Under the pieces are notes generated by a model, which saw only the letters and a list, made by a program, of their open reading frames with translations, was not told where the DNA came from and searched no databases. The translations under genes and the position numbers were made by a program. Shown one piece after another: positions 17,664 to 26,332 of a stretch of 64,000 bases of DNA. Every line of letters begins with the position of its first letter. Within the stretch, counting starts at the first letter, position 1. Location: contig JAJXWW010000176.1 of the NCBI GenBank assembly GCA_021781415.1, positions 1-64,000 of the forward strand, in the 5' to 3' direction. The stretch is from Planctomycetota bacterium (GTDB taxonomy: Bacteria; Planctomycetota; Planctomycetia; Gemmatales; Gemmataceae).

Positions 17664-17820
17664 GCGAATTTACTCGGCTGGATACGGATTATTCGATTCG
17701 TTCTATCGAAAGCCATATTATTTCGTCCAGAGGAATACCAACGGACGATGCTGGAAGAGGGCGACATTCGCGTTGTCCATTCAGGCTGTTTGCCGACCGA
17801 GTGTACGATAGAATAAAGAT

Positions 17821-18939
17821 ATGGGCAACACCTTCGGACATCTGTTTCGCGTAACCACAGGCGGCGTCAGCCACGGTCCCGGATATGCGGTCATTATCGA
17901 TGGCTGTCCGCCGGGATTGCCGTTGAGCGTGGAGGATCTGCTTCCCGATCTGCGCCGCCGCCGGCCCGGACAATCGAAGATCGTCACCCAGCGCAAGGAA
18001 GACGATGCGCCGGAGATCTGGTCCGGCGTCTTCGAGGGCCATACGGACGGCACGCCCATCACCATCCTATTCCGCAACACCGATCAGCGCAGTCCCGACT
18101 ACGGCGACATTAAGGATAAATATCGTCCGGGGCATGCCGATTTCACGTTCGACGCCAAGTATGGCTTCCGCGATTATCGCGGTGGCGGACGTTCCAGCGC
18201 CCGCGAGACCATCTGCCGCGTCGCCGCCGGAGCTATCGCCAAGAAGTTGCTGGCTCGCCTCGGCATCCGCATCCTCGGCTACGTCAAACAAGTCGGCGAC
18301 GTATACGCGAATATCCCAGACCCAACGGCCGTGACGCTGGAACAGGTCGAGGCCACCCCGGTGCGCTGTCCCGATGCCGTCGCCGCGGCGCGCATGATCG
18401 ACTTGATCGACGAAGTACGCAAAGATCAAGACTCCATCGGCGGAGTGAGTGAGTTGGTCGCCGTCGGTGTTCCCCCCGGCTGGGGTGAACCCGTGTTCGA
18501 CAAACTCAAGGCCGATCTCGCCAAAGCTTTGTTGTCGTTGCCGGCGGTGATGGCCTTCGAGTACGGCGCGGGCTTCGCAGTGGCCTCGGCGCGGGGCAGT
18601 GCCAACAACGATGTGTTCGTTCGTAAAGAGGAACGCATCGGCACATCGACGAATCGACACGGTGGAATGCTCGGCGGGATCAGCAGCGGCGAGCCGATCG
18701 TCTGCCGCGTCGCCATCAAACCGACCAGCAGCCTCTCGCGCCCGCAATCCACCGTGACGCGAGCCGGAGAACCGACCGAGATCGCCACGCGCGGACGACA
18801 CGATCCGTGCCTCCTACCGCGTTTCGTGCCGATGGGCGAAGCCATGATGGCCCTGGTACTAGTCGATCATTGGCTGCGTTGGCGCGCCCAATGCAGCACG
18901 GAGGAAACCAATCGAGCGACCGTCCATCGGCTACAATGA
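17821..18939 (+). CDS. aroC: Chorismate synthase
   Basis: Converts EPSP to chorismate, the last common step of aromatic synthesis, using reduced FMN. The 372-residue protein has the three family signatures: GHTDGTP with [15 protein letters not shown], and [15 protein letters not shown]. It is transcribed divergently from the WD40 kinase across a 157-bp gap. Only a weak AAAG precedes ATG 17821. No other shikimate gene is nearby, as is usual for planctomycetes, whose biosynthetic genes are scattered. Confidence 0.97.
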   Translation: MGNTFGHLFRVTTGGVSHGPGYAVIIDGCPPGLPLSVEDLLPDLRRRRPGQSKIVTQRKEDDAPEIWSGVFEGHTDGTPITILFRNTDQRSPDYGDIKDKYRPGHADFTFDAKYGFRDYRGGGRSSARETICRVAAGAIAKKLLARLGIRILGYVKQVGDVYANIPDPTAVTLEQVEATPVRCPDAVAAARMIDLIDEVRKDQDSIGGVSELVAVGVPPGWGEPVFDKLKADLAKALLSLPAVMAFEYGAGFAVASARGSANNDVFVRKEERIGTSTNRHGGMLGGISSGEPIVCRVAIKPTSSLSRPQSTVTRAGEPTEIATRGRHDPCLLPRFVPMGEAMMALVLVDHWLRWRAQCSTEETNRATVHRLQ

Positions 18940-18972
18940 CCGTGTCGGAACCCAAGATGCCCTGGAGGATTG

Positions 18973-19869
18973 ATGAGCGACCCGCGACCGTTGCATCGAC
19001 TGTTTGGTTTGTCTTGGATGGACTTTTTCCGTGGCACCGCCATAACCGTGGAGACGGAGATCGATCTGTCGTTGAAGCAGCAGTTTCTCGATTTGGTCAT
19101 CATCCGCAAAGGTATGGAGCCGATCCTCCGGCTTCTTCCCGACGGTTTCGACGATTTGGCGTCTCACAATTTGTTGAGTTTCAAGTCGCACCAAGAGGCG
19201 TTGGACGAGTGGACGTTGTGCGAGTTCGTGGGTCATTTTGTGAATTATCGCAAGCAGTATAGTCCGTCGATGCAGAATCTTCTGCCTCGTGACGCCTTTC
19301 GTTTGTTTGCGGTGTGCGTTCGTTTTCCACGCGATTTGGCGCGTTCGGTGGCGTTGACGAGAGTTCGTCCGGGCGTTTACGAGGTTCGGGTGTTGACGTT
19401 GACGATCCGTGTGATTGTGGTGAGCGAGTTGCCTTTGACGGAAGGCAATGCGATGTTGCATTTGTTTGCGGCGAGCGAGGAGCGTGTTCGTTTTGGCCGC
19501 GAGCATTATCGTCCGCATTCTGCGGAGAGCAGTACGTTGTTGTATCAGTTGTTGAAGACGTATAGCGAGGATCCGACCATGGCCGACAAGCTGCAAGAGT
19601 TTGTGCGTCAGAGTATCGATGAGTTTCTGGCCAGCTTGCCCCCGCAGGAGCGACTCAAAGGGTTGCCCGTTGAGGAACGCCTGAAGGGTCTAGCCGCAGA
19701 GGAGCGTCTCAAAGGGTTGCCCGCCGAGGAACGGCTGAAGGACGTGCCTGCGCAGGAGCGATTGAAGGGTTTGTCTGCCGAGGAAGTGGTGAAGGGGCTT
19801 CCGCCGGAGACGCTGGAAGCGTTGATTCGCCGCCTCAAGGCCAACGGCTCGTCGCCGCAATCGGCCTGA
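18973..19869 (+). CDS. Rpn-like putative nuclease with nonapeptide repeat tail
   Basis: A 298-residue protein. Residues 1-210 resemble the Rpn/PD-(D/E)XK-like proteins abundant in Gemmataceae and cyanobacteria (ETEIDLSLKQQFLDLVII, then ALDEWTLCEFVGHFVNYRKQ). The tail holds about seven nonapeptide units of the type LPAEERLKG (DNA about 19630-19815), then a short helix. GGAGG lies 4 nt before ATG 18973. Codon use differs from neighbours: the core is rich in T-ending codons such as GTT, CGT and TTG, suggesting a mobile or separately evolving family. Catalytic residues cannot be assigned with certainty. Confidence 0.65.
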   Translation: MSDPRPLHRLFGLSWMDFFRGTAITVETEIDLSLKQQFLDLVIIRKGMEPILRLLPDGFDDLASHNLLSFKSHQEALDEWTLCEFVGHFVNYRKQYSPSMQNLLPRDAFRLFAVCVRFPRDLARSVALTRVRPGVYEVRVLTLTIRVIVVSELPLTEGNAMLHLFAASEERVRFGREHYRPHSAESSTLLYQLLKTYSEDPTMADKLQEFVRQSIDEFLASLPPQERLKGLPVEERLKGLAAEERLKGLPAEERLKDVPAQERLKGLSAEEVVKGLPPETLEALIRRLKANGSSPQSA

Positions 19870-19983
19870 TTTGGAGAGTCTTCGATCGATGACTTTGGGG
19901 TGGCGGCCCGCAGATTGCGGTTGCTCACACCGTTGCTTGCGGCGTCCGCGTGCCATGAAGGCAAAACATTCGAGCGATGCGAA

Positions 19984-21180
19984 CTAATCCATCGCTTCCC
20001 CAACTTCGGCGAACTTCGCTCCCACTTCGTAGACGCCGGACATGAGTTGGCGACAGCGGACGATGCGCGCCGCGAGGCACAGGGTTTGGCTGTCGCCGCG
20101 CGGCAGGGTCAGCGTCGCGGATTCCAACGGTAACGGCCCGCTGCTTAGGAATGAGATGCCTCCCTTGGAAAGATCGCGTCCGAAGCCGACGTAGGTGGTC
20201 TGTCTGCCACCTACTTCGATGCCGATTTGCCCGGTGTATACCGCGCGCGGATGAAGGCGACGTTCGTCGCCGCAGGCGGTTTTCTCGGTTAGCTGCTCCA
20301 ACAGCGCTTCGAGATCCCTCTCGACATTGTCGTGCGCGGTTGACTCGACGCCGGGAGACGCAAGCTGGAATCGGCATCCCAGTTCGACCGCGTCATCTCC
20401 ACGCGCTTGGCAATGCCTTACTTCGGCGGGAACGTACAGCATTTCCCCCTGCCAGTCGATGCCTACGAGAACGCGCTCGCAGTCGGCCAAGCGGCGCTGC
20501 AAGATGGAGATGCCCCCGGACGAGAGGTTCTTCGCCATCGCTTCGTGAGCGGCATCCCAATCTACGGTGCCGTCCGCATCAATGGGCGCGACGCGGACGG
20601 GACGCTGAACGGACAAACGCGGAGCGGAGCGCTTCTCCGCCCCGGATTCCCGATTCAGTGTCAGAATGGCACGGCGTCCCCTGAGTTCGAAGGATAAATC
20701 GTCGAGAAAAGCGCGCATGAGCAGCAGGCCGCGCCCGCTGGCCAAAATTAAGCCCGGATCGTCCGAGCAAGCGCGGGATAAGACGCGCTCGACATCGAAC
20801 CCCTTGCCCTGATCGGTAAGAATCCAGCGGCAGCACTCGCCATCGTACTCGACGCGCACTTCGACGAGGCGCTCGGCATAGCGCGGGTCGGCGGCTCGCT
20901 CGGCCAATGCCGCCGTGAAGGCGTTGTCGCCTCGCTCTTTCAGATCGGAAGACAACTCCAGGTTGCCGTGAATCACCGAATTCGTCAGCGCTTCGTGCAG
21001 CACGAGCGTGAGTTTATTCGCGCGGACGGGGTGGCACGCCCCACAGAGAATGGCTTTTTGTTTGAGGTATTCAACCGTCGGCTCGATCCATTCCGGTAGA
21101 CTGGGGATGTGCAACGAGGTTTGTTCGGTCGCTACCGCCGTTGGAAGCGAGGGAGATTGCGGTGAGTGGGTCATCTGCAT
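19984..21180 (-). CDS. Anti-sigma-type ATPase fused to two PilZ domains
   Basis: About 398 residues. The N-terminal part is an RsbW/SpoIIAB-like HATPase_c_2 domain with N-box HEALTNSVIHGN, G1 DQGKGFD and G2 SGRGLLLM. Two PilZ domains follow, each with both c-di-GMP motifs: RSAPR with NLSSGGIS, then RLHPR with DLSKGGIS. The predicted role is a cytoplasmic switch in which c-di-GMP controls a kinase or partner-sequestering ATPase. No sigma factor, anti-sigma antagonist or GGDEF/EAL gene is adjacent. Start uncertain: GTG 21216 or ATG 21180/21174, none with a strong ribosome site. Confidence 0.85.
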   Translation of the reverse strand: MQMTHSPQSPSLPTAVATEQTSLHIPSLPEWIEPTVEYLKQKAILCGACHPVRANKLTLVLHEALTNSVIHGNLELSSDLKERGDNAFTAALAERAADPRYAERLVEVRVEYDGECCRWILTDQGKGFDVERVLSRACSDDPGLILASGRGLLLMRAFLDDLSFELRGRRAILTLNRESGAEKRSAPRLSVQRPVRVAPIDADGTVDWDAAHEAMAKNLSSGGISILQRRLADCERVLVGIDWQGEMLYVPAEVRHCQARGDDAVELGCRFQLASPGVESTAHDNVERDLEALLEQLTEKTACGDERRLHPRAVYTGQIGIEVGGRQTTYVGFGRDLSKGGISFLSSGPLPLESATLTLPRGDSQTLCLAARIVRCRQLMSGVYEVGAKFAEVGEAMD

Positions 21181-21292
21181 CTCAAAGCCAAACGACGAGG
21201 GGGGACCGGACGACACTTTGACCGCCGAGGAGCGGCGGGCATTTCAATCCTAGCTCAGAATTCGAGGCAGAGCAAAACTGCGACCTCACCCT

Positions 21293-21366
21293 TCGCTTCG
21301 ATGGAAGCGAGACGAACCCACCCCGTTTCCATGTCCTAGATGGGTCGAAGCAAAGAGAGACCCACC
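21293..21366. repeat. GGGTC-type short hairpin repeats
   Basis: TGGGTC at 21341-21346 pairs with GACCCA at 21359-21364 around a GAAGC-containing loop, and a related stretch (GAAGCGAGACGAACCCACC) ends near 21323. Both resemble the hairpins at 32130, 47219 and 63242. They occupy the gap between the PilZ gene and the end of the sulfatase gene. Confidence 0.55.
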
Positions 21367-21378
21367 GAGTGCATCCGC

Positions 21379-22893
21379 TTATTTGTCCTTCTTCGCCGGC
21401 GCTGGAACGTCGTGCGGCTTCAGGCAATACTCCAGCAACCGATGCACGTCACCGTCTTTGGGGATGAGTTCCGGTTGGCGCGCCGTGCGCTTCATGTGGT
21501 CGGCCAACTGCGCGGTGAACTCGTCGATGAGCCGCGCATGTTCGGGTTTCGAGGCCAGATTTGTCGTTTCGTCGGGATCGCTCTCCTCGTCGTAGAGTCG
21601 AATCGTTCGTCCCGGCAGCGGTCGTCCCGTCGCGTAGCCGTCTTGCCGTTCGCGTTTGCCGGTGCCATAGATGAACTTCCAGCGCGCGGTGCGAATCATC
21701 GCTTCCTCGTTTTCCGAATACTCGACCACAACGCGCTCGCGGTGTCGATCTCGCTCGCCGCGCACCAGGGGGGCCATACTCTTACCCTGCACACTGGTCG
21801 GGATCGTCACTCGGCAGAAGTCCAGAACCGTCGGGGCGATGTCGATGAATTCGACCAGCGCTTGGGTGCTGCGTCCCGCCTCAATGTGATCCGGCCAACG
21901 CATTAGCAACGGAGCGCGCACGGCCGGTTCGTAGCAGCAATGCTTCTCGAATCGACCGTGTTGACCGAGCATGTATCCATGATCGCCGGTGTAGATCACC
22001 AGCGTATCGGCGGCGCGATCCGACTTTTTCAAGGCATCGAGTACGATGCCGACGTTCTTGTCCATGAATTCGGTCGAAGTGTAGTAGGCCGCGGCGATGC
22101 CTTGTTTCTCGCGGTCGCTAAGGTTCCGAAAGATCTCCGGGATCTGTGCCTCGTCTTCCTTTCCCAGCTTGGGTACGGCAAATTGTTCGGGACGATACTT
22201 GCCCCGATACTCGATGGGAAAGCGAAACGGCGAATGCGGCTCGTAAAAGCTGACCATGAGAAAGAACGGTTTGTCGCGCCGTTCGTTGAGATAATCGACG
22301 GCTCGACGCGCGAAGAACGTCCCGGACATATCTTCGTCGCGCGCTCCATGGGGCAGAACGGCGCTATTGAGCCAAACGGAAGCCGGATCGCGGAACGGAC
22401 GCCACGCCGGCTGAACCTCAATGTCTTTCGGCAGGGGTTTAGGCGGATGGGTCTTGAGATAGCGCGCGTGCTGGGGCACGTCGATGCGAAGCTCGAACCC
22501 GTGGGAGAGATTGCTGTTGAAGTGCATCTTGCCGATGGCCGCGGTGTTGTAGCCGGCGGCGTGCAGCACGGTCGCCAGAGTTCGCTCGCCTTCGGGCAGC
22601 GGCGTTTGCAACAAGGTCACGCCCAAGGTGCGCGGATAGCGTCCCGTGAGAAACGACTGCCTCGACGCCGTGCATACTGGCGAATTGCAATAGGCGCGGT
22701 CGAAGCGCATCCCCTCGGCGGCCAAACGATCCAGATTCGGGGTGCGGACGATCTTATTGCCGTAGGCTCCGCACACATAGGGAGCGTGATCGTCGGCACA
22801 AATCCACAAGATGTTCGGACGCTTCGGCGCTTCAGCGCGCGCCAGGCCCGATGTGAGGGCGGCGCACAGCACGGCGAAGGTTGCAAAACGCAT
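21379..22893 (-). CDS. Secreted sulfatase (formylglycine type)
   Basis: A 504-residue arylsulfatase-family enzyme, probably hydrolysing sulfate esters of polysaccharides or other exogenous substrates. A signal peptide (MRFATFAVLCAALTSGLARA) is followed by metal-binding DD (34-35) and the FGly motif CTASR (C74-R78), which sulfatase-maturing enzyme would convert. A later TGDHGYMLGQHG block supplies further metal ligands. GAGGAGA precedes ATG 22893. An open frame extends upstream to 23370 but lacks sulfatase homology. Planctomycetes carry many such enzymes; the substrate cannot be read from sequence. The maturase gene is not in this window. Confidence 0.93.
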   Translation of the reverse strand: MRFATFAVLCAALTSGLARAEAPKRPNILWICADDHAPYVCGAYGNKIVRTPNLDRLAAEGMRFDRAYCNSPVCTASRQSFLTGRYPRTLGVTLLQTPLPEGERTLATVLHAAGYNTAAIGKMHFNSNLSHGFELRIDVPQHARYLKTHPPKPLPKDIEVQPAWRPFRDPASVWLNSAVLPHGARDEDMSGTFFARRAVDYLNERRDKPFFLMVSFYEPHSPFRFPIEYRGKYRPEQFAVPKLGKEDEAQIPEIFRNLSDREKQGIAAAYYTSTEFMDKNVGIVLDALKKSDRAADTLVIYTGDHGYMLGQHGRFEKHCCYEPAVRAPLLMRWPDHIEAGRSTQALVEFIDIAPTVLDFCRVTIPTSVQGKSMAPLVRGERDRHRERVVVEYSENEEAMIRTARWKFIYGTGKRERQDGYATGRPLPGRTIRLYDEESDPDETTNLASKPEHARLIDEFTAQLADHMKRTARQPELIPKDGDVHRLLEYCLKPHDVPAPAKKDK

Positions 22894-22998
22894 GCGATTC
22901 TCTCCTCGACTCAGAGGGTCTTTGCTCGGCGACCGGCAGCGCGAAGCACCGAGAGGTACGAATCGTAACGCGCTCTCGGTATCTCGCTCCTTTTCTAT

Positions 22999-23027
22999 TT
23001 GTACTCCGTGGCAGGTTAGGATAAACT
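22999..23027 (+). promoter_or_regulatory. Possible sigma-70 promoter for the lysine-rich secreted protein
   Basis: TTGTAC (22999-23004), a 17-bp spacer and TAAACT (23022-23027), about 50 bp before ATG 23078. The match to consensus is moderate (4 of 6 in the -10 box). Confidence 0.35.
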
Positions 23028-23077
23028 GAATCTTAATTGACGGGCCACTTTTTGTCTTGTTGCGTAGGGAGTGGATC

Positions 23078-23881
23078 ATGCGAATCGTATCACGCCTTGT
23101 CGCCTTCGCTTGTTTGATTTGCTTGCTCGGTCTGCCCGTTTTCGGCGCGGACGAGAAGGATAAGAAGGCCGATCCTCCCAAGCAGGACGTCAAGAAGGGC
23201 GACTTGAAAAAAGACGAGCCGGCCAAAAAGGATGTACCAGCCAAAAAAGAAACCGACAAGAAGACTCCCAAGATGCCGATCCCCAAGGGAAAATTCAAGG
23301 GCATCGACACCGATCCGGCCGCCGCCGAAAAGAAGATGATGAGAAAAGCGTCGGTGGGTGCCACCGTCATGTCGGTCTACGAAGACAAGAAAATGCTTCG
23401 CTTGAAGTTGACCATTCCGTATGTGAGAGTAAATCAGGGGCAATTGCAGAATTACTACAACGCTCAGATGAGCATGATGCGAGCCACGAACGCTCAAGGG
23501 GTCAACAGCGCCCTCCAACAAATGATGCAGGCCGAAGCACAAATCTACGAAATCGCCACCACGGAGAAAGAAGTGGAGTGGGCGGCGGCGGATGAGATCA
23601 AGGTGCGCATGCAAAATCCTCCCGCGCGCTTCGACGACAAAGGGCGCGTCAAACGCTACACGGCAAAGGAGTTAAAAGAGTTGCGAGGAACGGACAAGCT
23701 ACCCGGCTTCCCCGGCGAATTCTCCGACATAAAGAACGGGCAAATCGTTCAGGTGACCCTGCTCCAAAAGAAGACCGCTCCTCGCCCGAAGCGCGGCAAG
23801 GACGGCGAGGGCGATCTCCTCGACGACAACCTACCCAAAATATCGCAGATTATCATTGTGCGCGAGCCGATGAATCCATAA
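23078..23881 (+). CDS. Secreted lysine-rich hypothetical protein
   Basis: A 267-residue protein with a signal peptide (cleavage probably after PVFGA), a repetitive Lys/Asp/Pro linker (residues about 25-70, KKDEPAKKDVPAKKE) and a compact C-terminal region with predicted beta strands and a Gln/Met-rich helix (QLQNYYNAQMSMMRA). GGGAGTG precedes ATG 23078. It is transcribed divergently from the sulfatase. I recognise no domain. The charged linker suggests attachment to, or extension across, the envelope. Confidence 0.75.
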   Translation: MRIVSRLVAFACLICLLGLPVFGADEKDKKADPPKQDVKKGDLKKDEPAKKDVPAKKETDKKTPKMPIPKGKFKGIDTDPAAAEKKMMRKASVGATVMSVYEDKKMLRLKLTIPYVRVNQGQLQNYYNAQMSMMRATNAQGVNSALQQMMQAEAQIYEIATTEKEVEWAAADEIKVRMQNPPARFDDKGRVKRYTAKELKELRGTDKLPGFPGEFSDIKNGQIVQVTLLQKKTAPRPKRGKDGEGDLLDDNLPKISQIIIVREPMNP

Positions 23882-23962
23882 TCGAAGCGCGCTCGCGCGT
23901 CCGCAAGGCGGGTCTCCCCGTAGAATGAAACGATGGATCTTTGTCTGCGAGGAGACCCCTTT

Positions 23963-24388
23963 ATGGCCGTCAATCCCAACGGCGTCCCGTCGGGGCGTCG
24001 TTCGATGCTGAAGTCGAAGCTTCACCGTGTCACCGTGACCCATGCCGATGTCGATTACGAAGGCAGTCTGACCCTGGACGCCGAGTTGCTGGCGGCTGCG
24101 GACATTCTGCCGTTCGAGGAGGTTCACGTCTGGAACGTGACGCGCGGCACGCGGCTGCGAACGTATGCGCTGGTGGCGGAGTCCGGTTCCGGCGTGGCGT
24201 GCGTCAACGGCGCGGCCGCCCACTTGGCACAACCCGGCGATCTGATCATCGTCGCCACCTTCACCCAAATGGACGAAGCCGCCGCCCACGCGCATCGCCC
24301 TAAAGTCGTTCTCGTCGGACCCGACAACCGCATTCGCCACGCGGATGCCGAAGAAATAGCCGGCCCGCTCCGCCGTCAAGAGAATTAG
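23963..24388 (+). CDS. panD: Aspartate 1-decarboxylase proenzyme
   Basis: Decarboxylates L-aspartate to beta-alanine for pantothenate. The proenzyme self-cleaves at Gly34-Ser35 (YEGSLTLD) to give the pyruvoyl group. K19 in [16 protein letters not shown] corresponds to catalytic Lys9 of the E. coli protein. The 141-residue form starts about ten residues earlier than usual; ATG 23963 has GAGGAGA upstream, while internal ATG 24005 would give the classical start. The stop is 4 bp from the next gene, so the two are cotranscribed. Confidence 0.94.
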   Translation: MAVNPNGVPSGRRSMLKSKLHRVTVTHADVDYEGSLTLDAELLAAADILPFEEVHVWNVTRGTRLRTYALVAESGSGVACVNGAAAHLAQPGDLIIVATFTQMDEAAAHAHRPKVVLVGPDNRIRHADAEEIAGPLRRQEN

Positions 24389-24392
24389 CTCT

Positions 24393-25508
24393 ATGAAGAT
24401 CGTCGATGTCCATATAATCGGCCTATCGGGCGGCACTGTCGACGGCGGATGGCCGCAAGGCAATAGGCCCGAAGAAGATCTCAATACCCTTCTCGAAGTG
24501 CAAACCGACGAAGGATTGAGCGGCGTCGGCAGCGCCATGACGAGCAAGAGTCTCATCGTGGCTGCCGTCGATCTGCTGCGTCCGCATCTGATCGGCGAAC
24601 GCGCCGACGAACCGGCGCGGGTGAGTGAGAAACTGCGTCAAGCGATGTTCTGGCAGGGTCGCGGCGGCGCGGTCGAACACGCCATCAGCGGCATCGACAT
24701 CGCGTTGTGGGATCTGATGGGCAAAGCGTGCGGGCAACCCGTCGGACGGTTGCTCGGCGGATGTTATCGACGCCGCGTCAAGCCGTATGGCTCGGTTCTG
24801 TTCGACGAACCGGAGCCGCTGCGCGACACCTTGGGGCAAACCGTGGCGCGCGGCTTTCGCGCCATCAAGTTGGGCTGGCGACCGTTCGGCAGACGCGACC
24901 GTCGCACGGACGAACTGCTGGTGAAGACGGCGCGCGACGCGGTTGGTCCGGATGTGGAGCTGATGGTCGATGCGGGAGGCAGCGAACAGTTTTGGCCGCA
25001 CGGCTACAAATGGGCGTTGGAAACGGCGAAGATGCTCGCCGACTATCGCATCGTTTGGTTCGAGGAGCCGCTGCCGCCGGACGATCTCGAAGGCTACATC
25101 GAACTACGCCGTCATTCGCCGGTCCCCATCGCCACCGGCGAAGTGCTGACGCGGCGGCAGAGCTTTCGTCCGTTTCTCGAACGGCAGGCAGTGGACATCG
25201 TGCAACCCGACTGTACCAAGTGCGGCGGGCTGACCGAGGCCTGGCGCATCGCCTGGATGGCTTACGAGCATAACGTCCAATGGGTGCCGCACGGCTGGAA
25301 CACGGCCATTGGGTTGGCCGCCGATCTGCATCTCTCCGCCGCGATGCCCGTCGCGCGCTACGTCGAATACCTCACTCCGTCGCCGTACCTCGACGAAATC
25401 ATCCCCGACCCGTTCCGACCGGATGCCGAAGGGTATCTGCCCATACCCGACGCTCCCGGTCTGGGTATCGAGTTGAACCGCGACGCGCTGAAGCGATACG
25501 GACGTTAA
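24393..25508 (+). CDS. Mandelate racemase/muconate-lactonizing-type enolase superfamily enzyme
   Basis: A 371-residue member of the MR/MLE group. An N-terminal capping domain is followed by a barrel with the catalytic lysine region (FRAIKLGW), metal ligands in MVDAGG, WFEEPLPP and ATGE, and a late HGWN block that could hold the general base. The reaction is proton abstraction alpha to a carboxylate, probably on a sugar acid. The specific substrate (galactonate, glucarate, mandelate-like) cannot be assigned. It is coupled to panD (4-bp gap), an unusual pairing with no obvious pathway link. Confidence 0.88.
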   Translation: MKIVDVHIIGLSGGTVDGGWPQGNRPEEDLNTLLEVQTDEGLSGVGSAMTSKSLIVAAVDLLRPHLIGERADEPARVSEKLRQAMFWQGRGGAVEHAISGIDIALWDLMGKACGQPVGRLLGGCYRRRVKPYGSVLFDEPEPLRDTLGQTVARGFRAIKLGWRPFGRRDRRTDELLVKTARDAVGPDVELMVDAGGSEQFWPHGYKWALETAKMLADYRIVWFEEPLPPDDLEGYIELRRHSPVPIATGEVLTRRQSFRPFLERQAVDIVQPDCTKCGGLTEAWRIAWMAYEHNVQWVPHGWNTAIGLAADLHLSAAMPVARYVEYLTPSPYLDEIIPDPFRPDAEGYLPIPDAPGLGIELNRDALKRYGR

Positions 25509-25586
25509 GGCGGTAGCGATGTCGAGATTCTCTCGCGCCTTTGCCCCTTCGCCATGCGAGCGCGAGCGTCTGTTGTGGCGAAACCT

Positions 25587-25616
25587 TTGACTGAGACGGT
25601 CGATTTCATGTAAAAT
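25587..25616 (+). promoter_or_regulatory. Sigma-70 promoter of the OmpR/kinase operon
   Basis: TTGACT (25587-25592), an 18-bp spacer and TAAAAT (25611-25616) give a near-consensus promoter. Transcription should start near 25623, so the first usable ATG is 25661. This excludes the upstream in-frame ATG at 25619 and leaves a leader of about 38 nt. Confidence 0.7.
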
Positions 25617-25660
25617 GAATGGTAGACCTCTTCGCCTCACCTTTGAATCGCGACACGATT

Positions 25661-26332
25661 ATGAATGTTCTCGTGGTGGAAGACGATCCGGTAATCGGCA
25701 AATCTCTGTCGAAAGGTTTATCGGAGGCCGGACATGGCTGCGTGTGGGTTAAGGACGGTAAGAATGGCCTGGAACACTGTCTCAGCCAGCGTTTCGATGC
25801 CATTCTGCTCGACTTGCTCTTGCCCGGAATACCAGGGCTGGAAGTGCTGCACCGCATCCGCCTCGCCGGCGTGCGGACGCCGATTCTGCTGTTAACGGCC
25901 TTGGGGGCGGTGGAAGAGCGCGTCCGAGGGCTGAAGACCGGCGCGGACGATTACATCGTCAAGCCGTTCGCGCTCCCGGAGCTGATGGCGCGCTTGGAGG
26001 CGGTATGCCGAAGAGCGAGCGATCGACCTTCGGCGGTTGTCACGGTCGGCGATCTCAGCCTCGATCTGACCACGCGCCGCGTGGTCAAAGACAACGTCGA
26101 ATTCGATCTGACGCCGACGGAGTTCAGCATCTTGGAGCTGTTGATGCGCCACGCCGGGCAAGTCGTCACGCGCAAGATGCTGTGCGAACACCTTTGGGAC
26201 ACCGATTGGGAAGGCACGACCAACGTCATCGAAGTTCACATCAATCGCGTTCGCAAGAAGCTGGATCGAGAGGGATTCCCTTCACTCATTCAAACGATAC
26301 GAGGGCGCGGCTATGCGCTTCGGGCTACTTAG
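25661..26332 (+). CDS. OmpR-family response regulator
   Basis: A 223-residue regulator. The receiver domain has DD at 8-9, phospho-acceptor D51 (ILLDLLLPG), T/A and K switch residues (LLTALG, YIVKPF), and a C-terminal winged-helix DNA-binding domain (RGRGYAL ending). It most resembles CusR/QseB/TctD-type regulators. The start fits both the family pattern (MNVLVVEDD) and the promoter just upstream. The 3' end overlaps the kinase gene by 20 bp, so the pair is translationally coupled. Confidence 0.95.
   Translation: MNVLVVEDDPVIGKSLSKGLSEAGHGCVWVKDGKNGLEHCLSQRFDAILLDLLLPGIPGLEVLHRIRLAGVRTPILLLTALGAVEERVRGLKTGADDYIVKPFALPELMARLEAVCRRASDRPSAVVTVGDLSLDLTTRRVVKDNVEFDLTPTEFSILELLMRHAGQVVTRKMLCEHLWDTDWEGTTNVIEVHINRVRKKLDREGFPSLIQTIRGRGYALRAT

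Noticed and set aside
14295-21180. A single signalling operon linking the WD40 kinase, aroC and the PilZ protein
   Set aside because: The genes change strand at each step and no shared regulatory site is visible.
22894-23370. Upstream extension of the sulfatase reading frame
   Set aside because: It would bury the signal peptide and run through the divergent promoter and the start of the lysine-rich gene. GAGGAGA marks ATG 22893.
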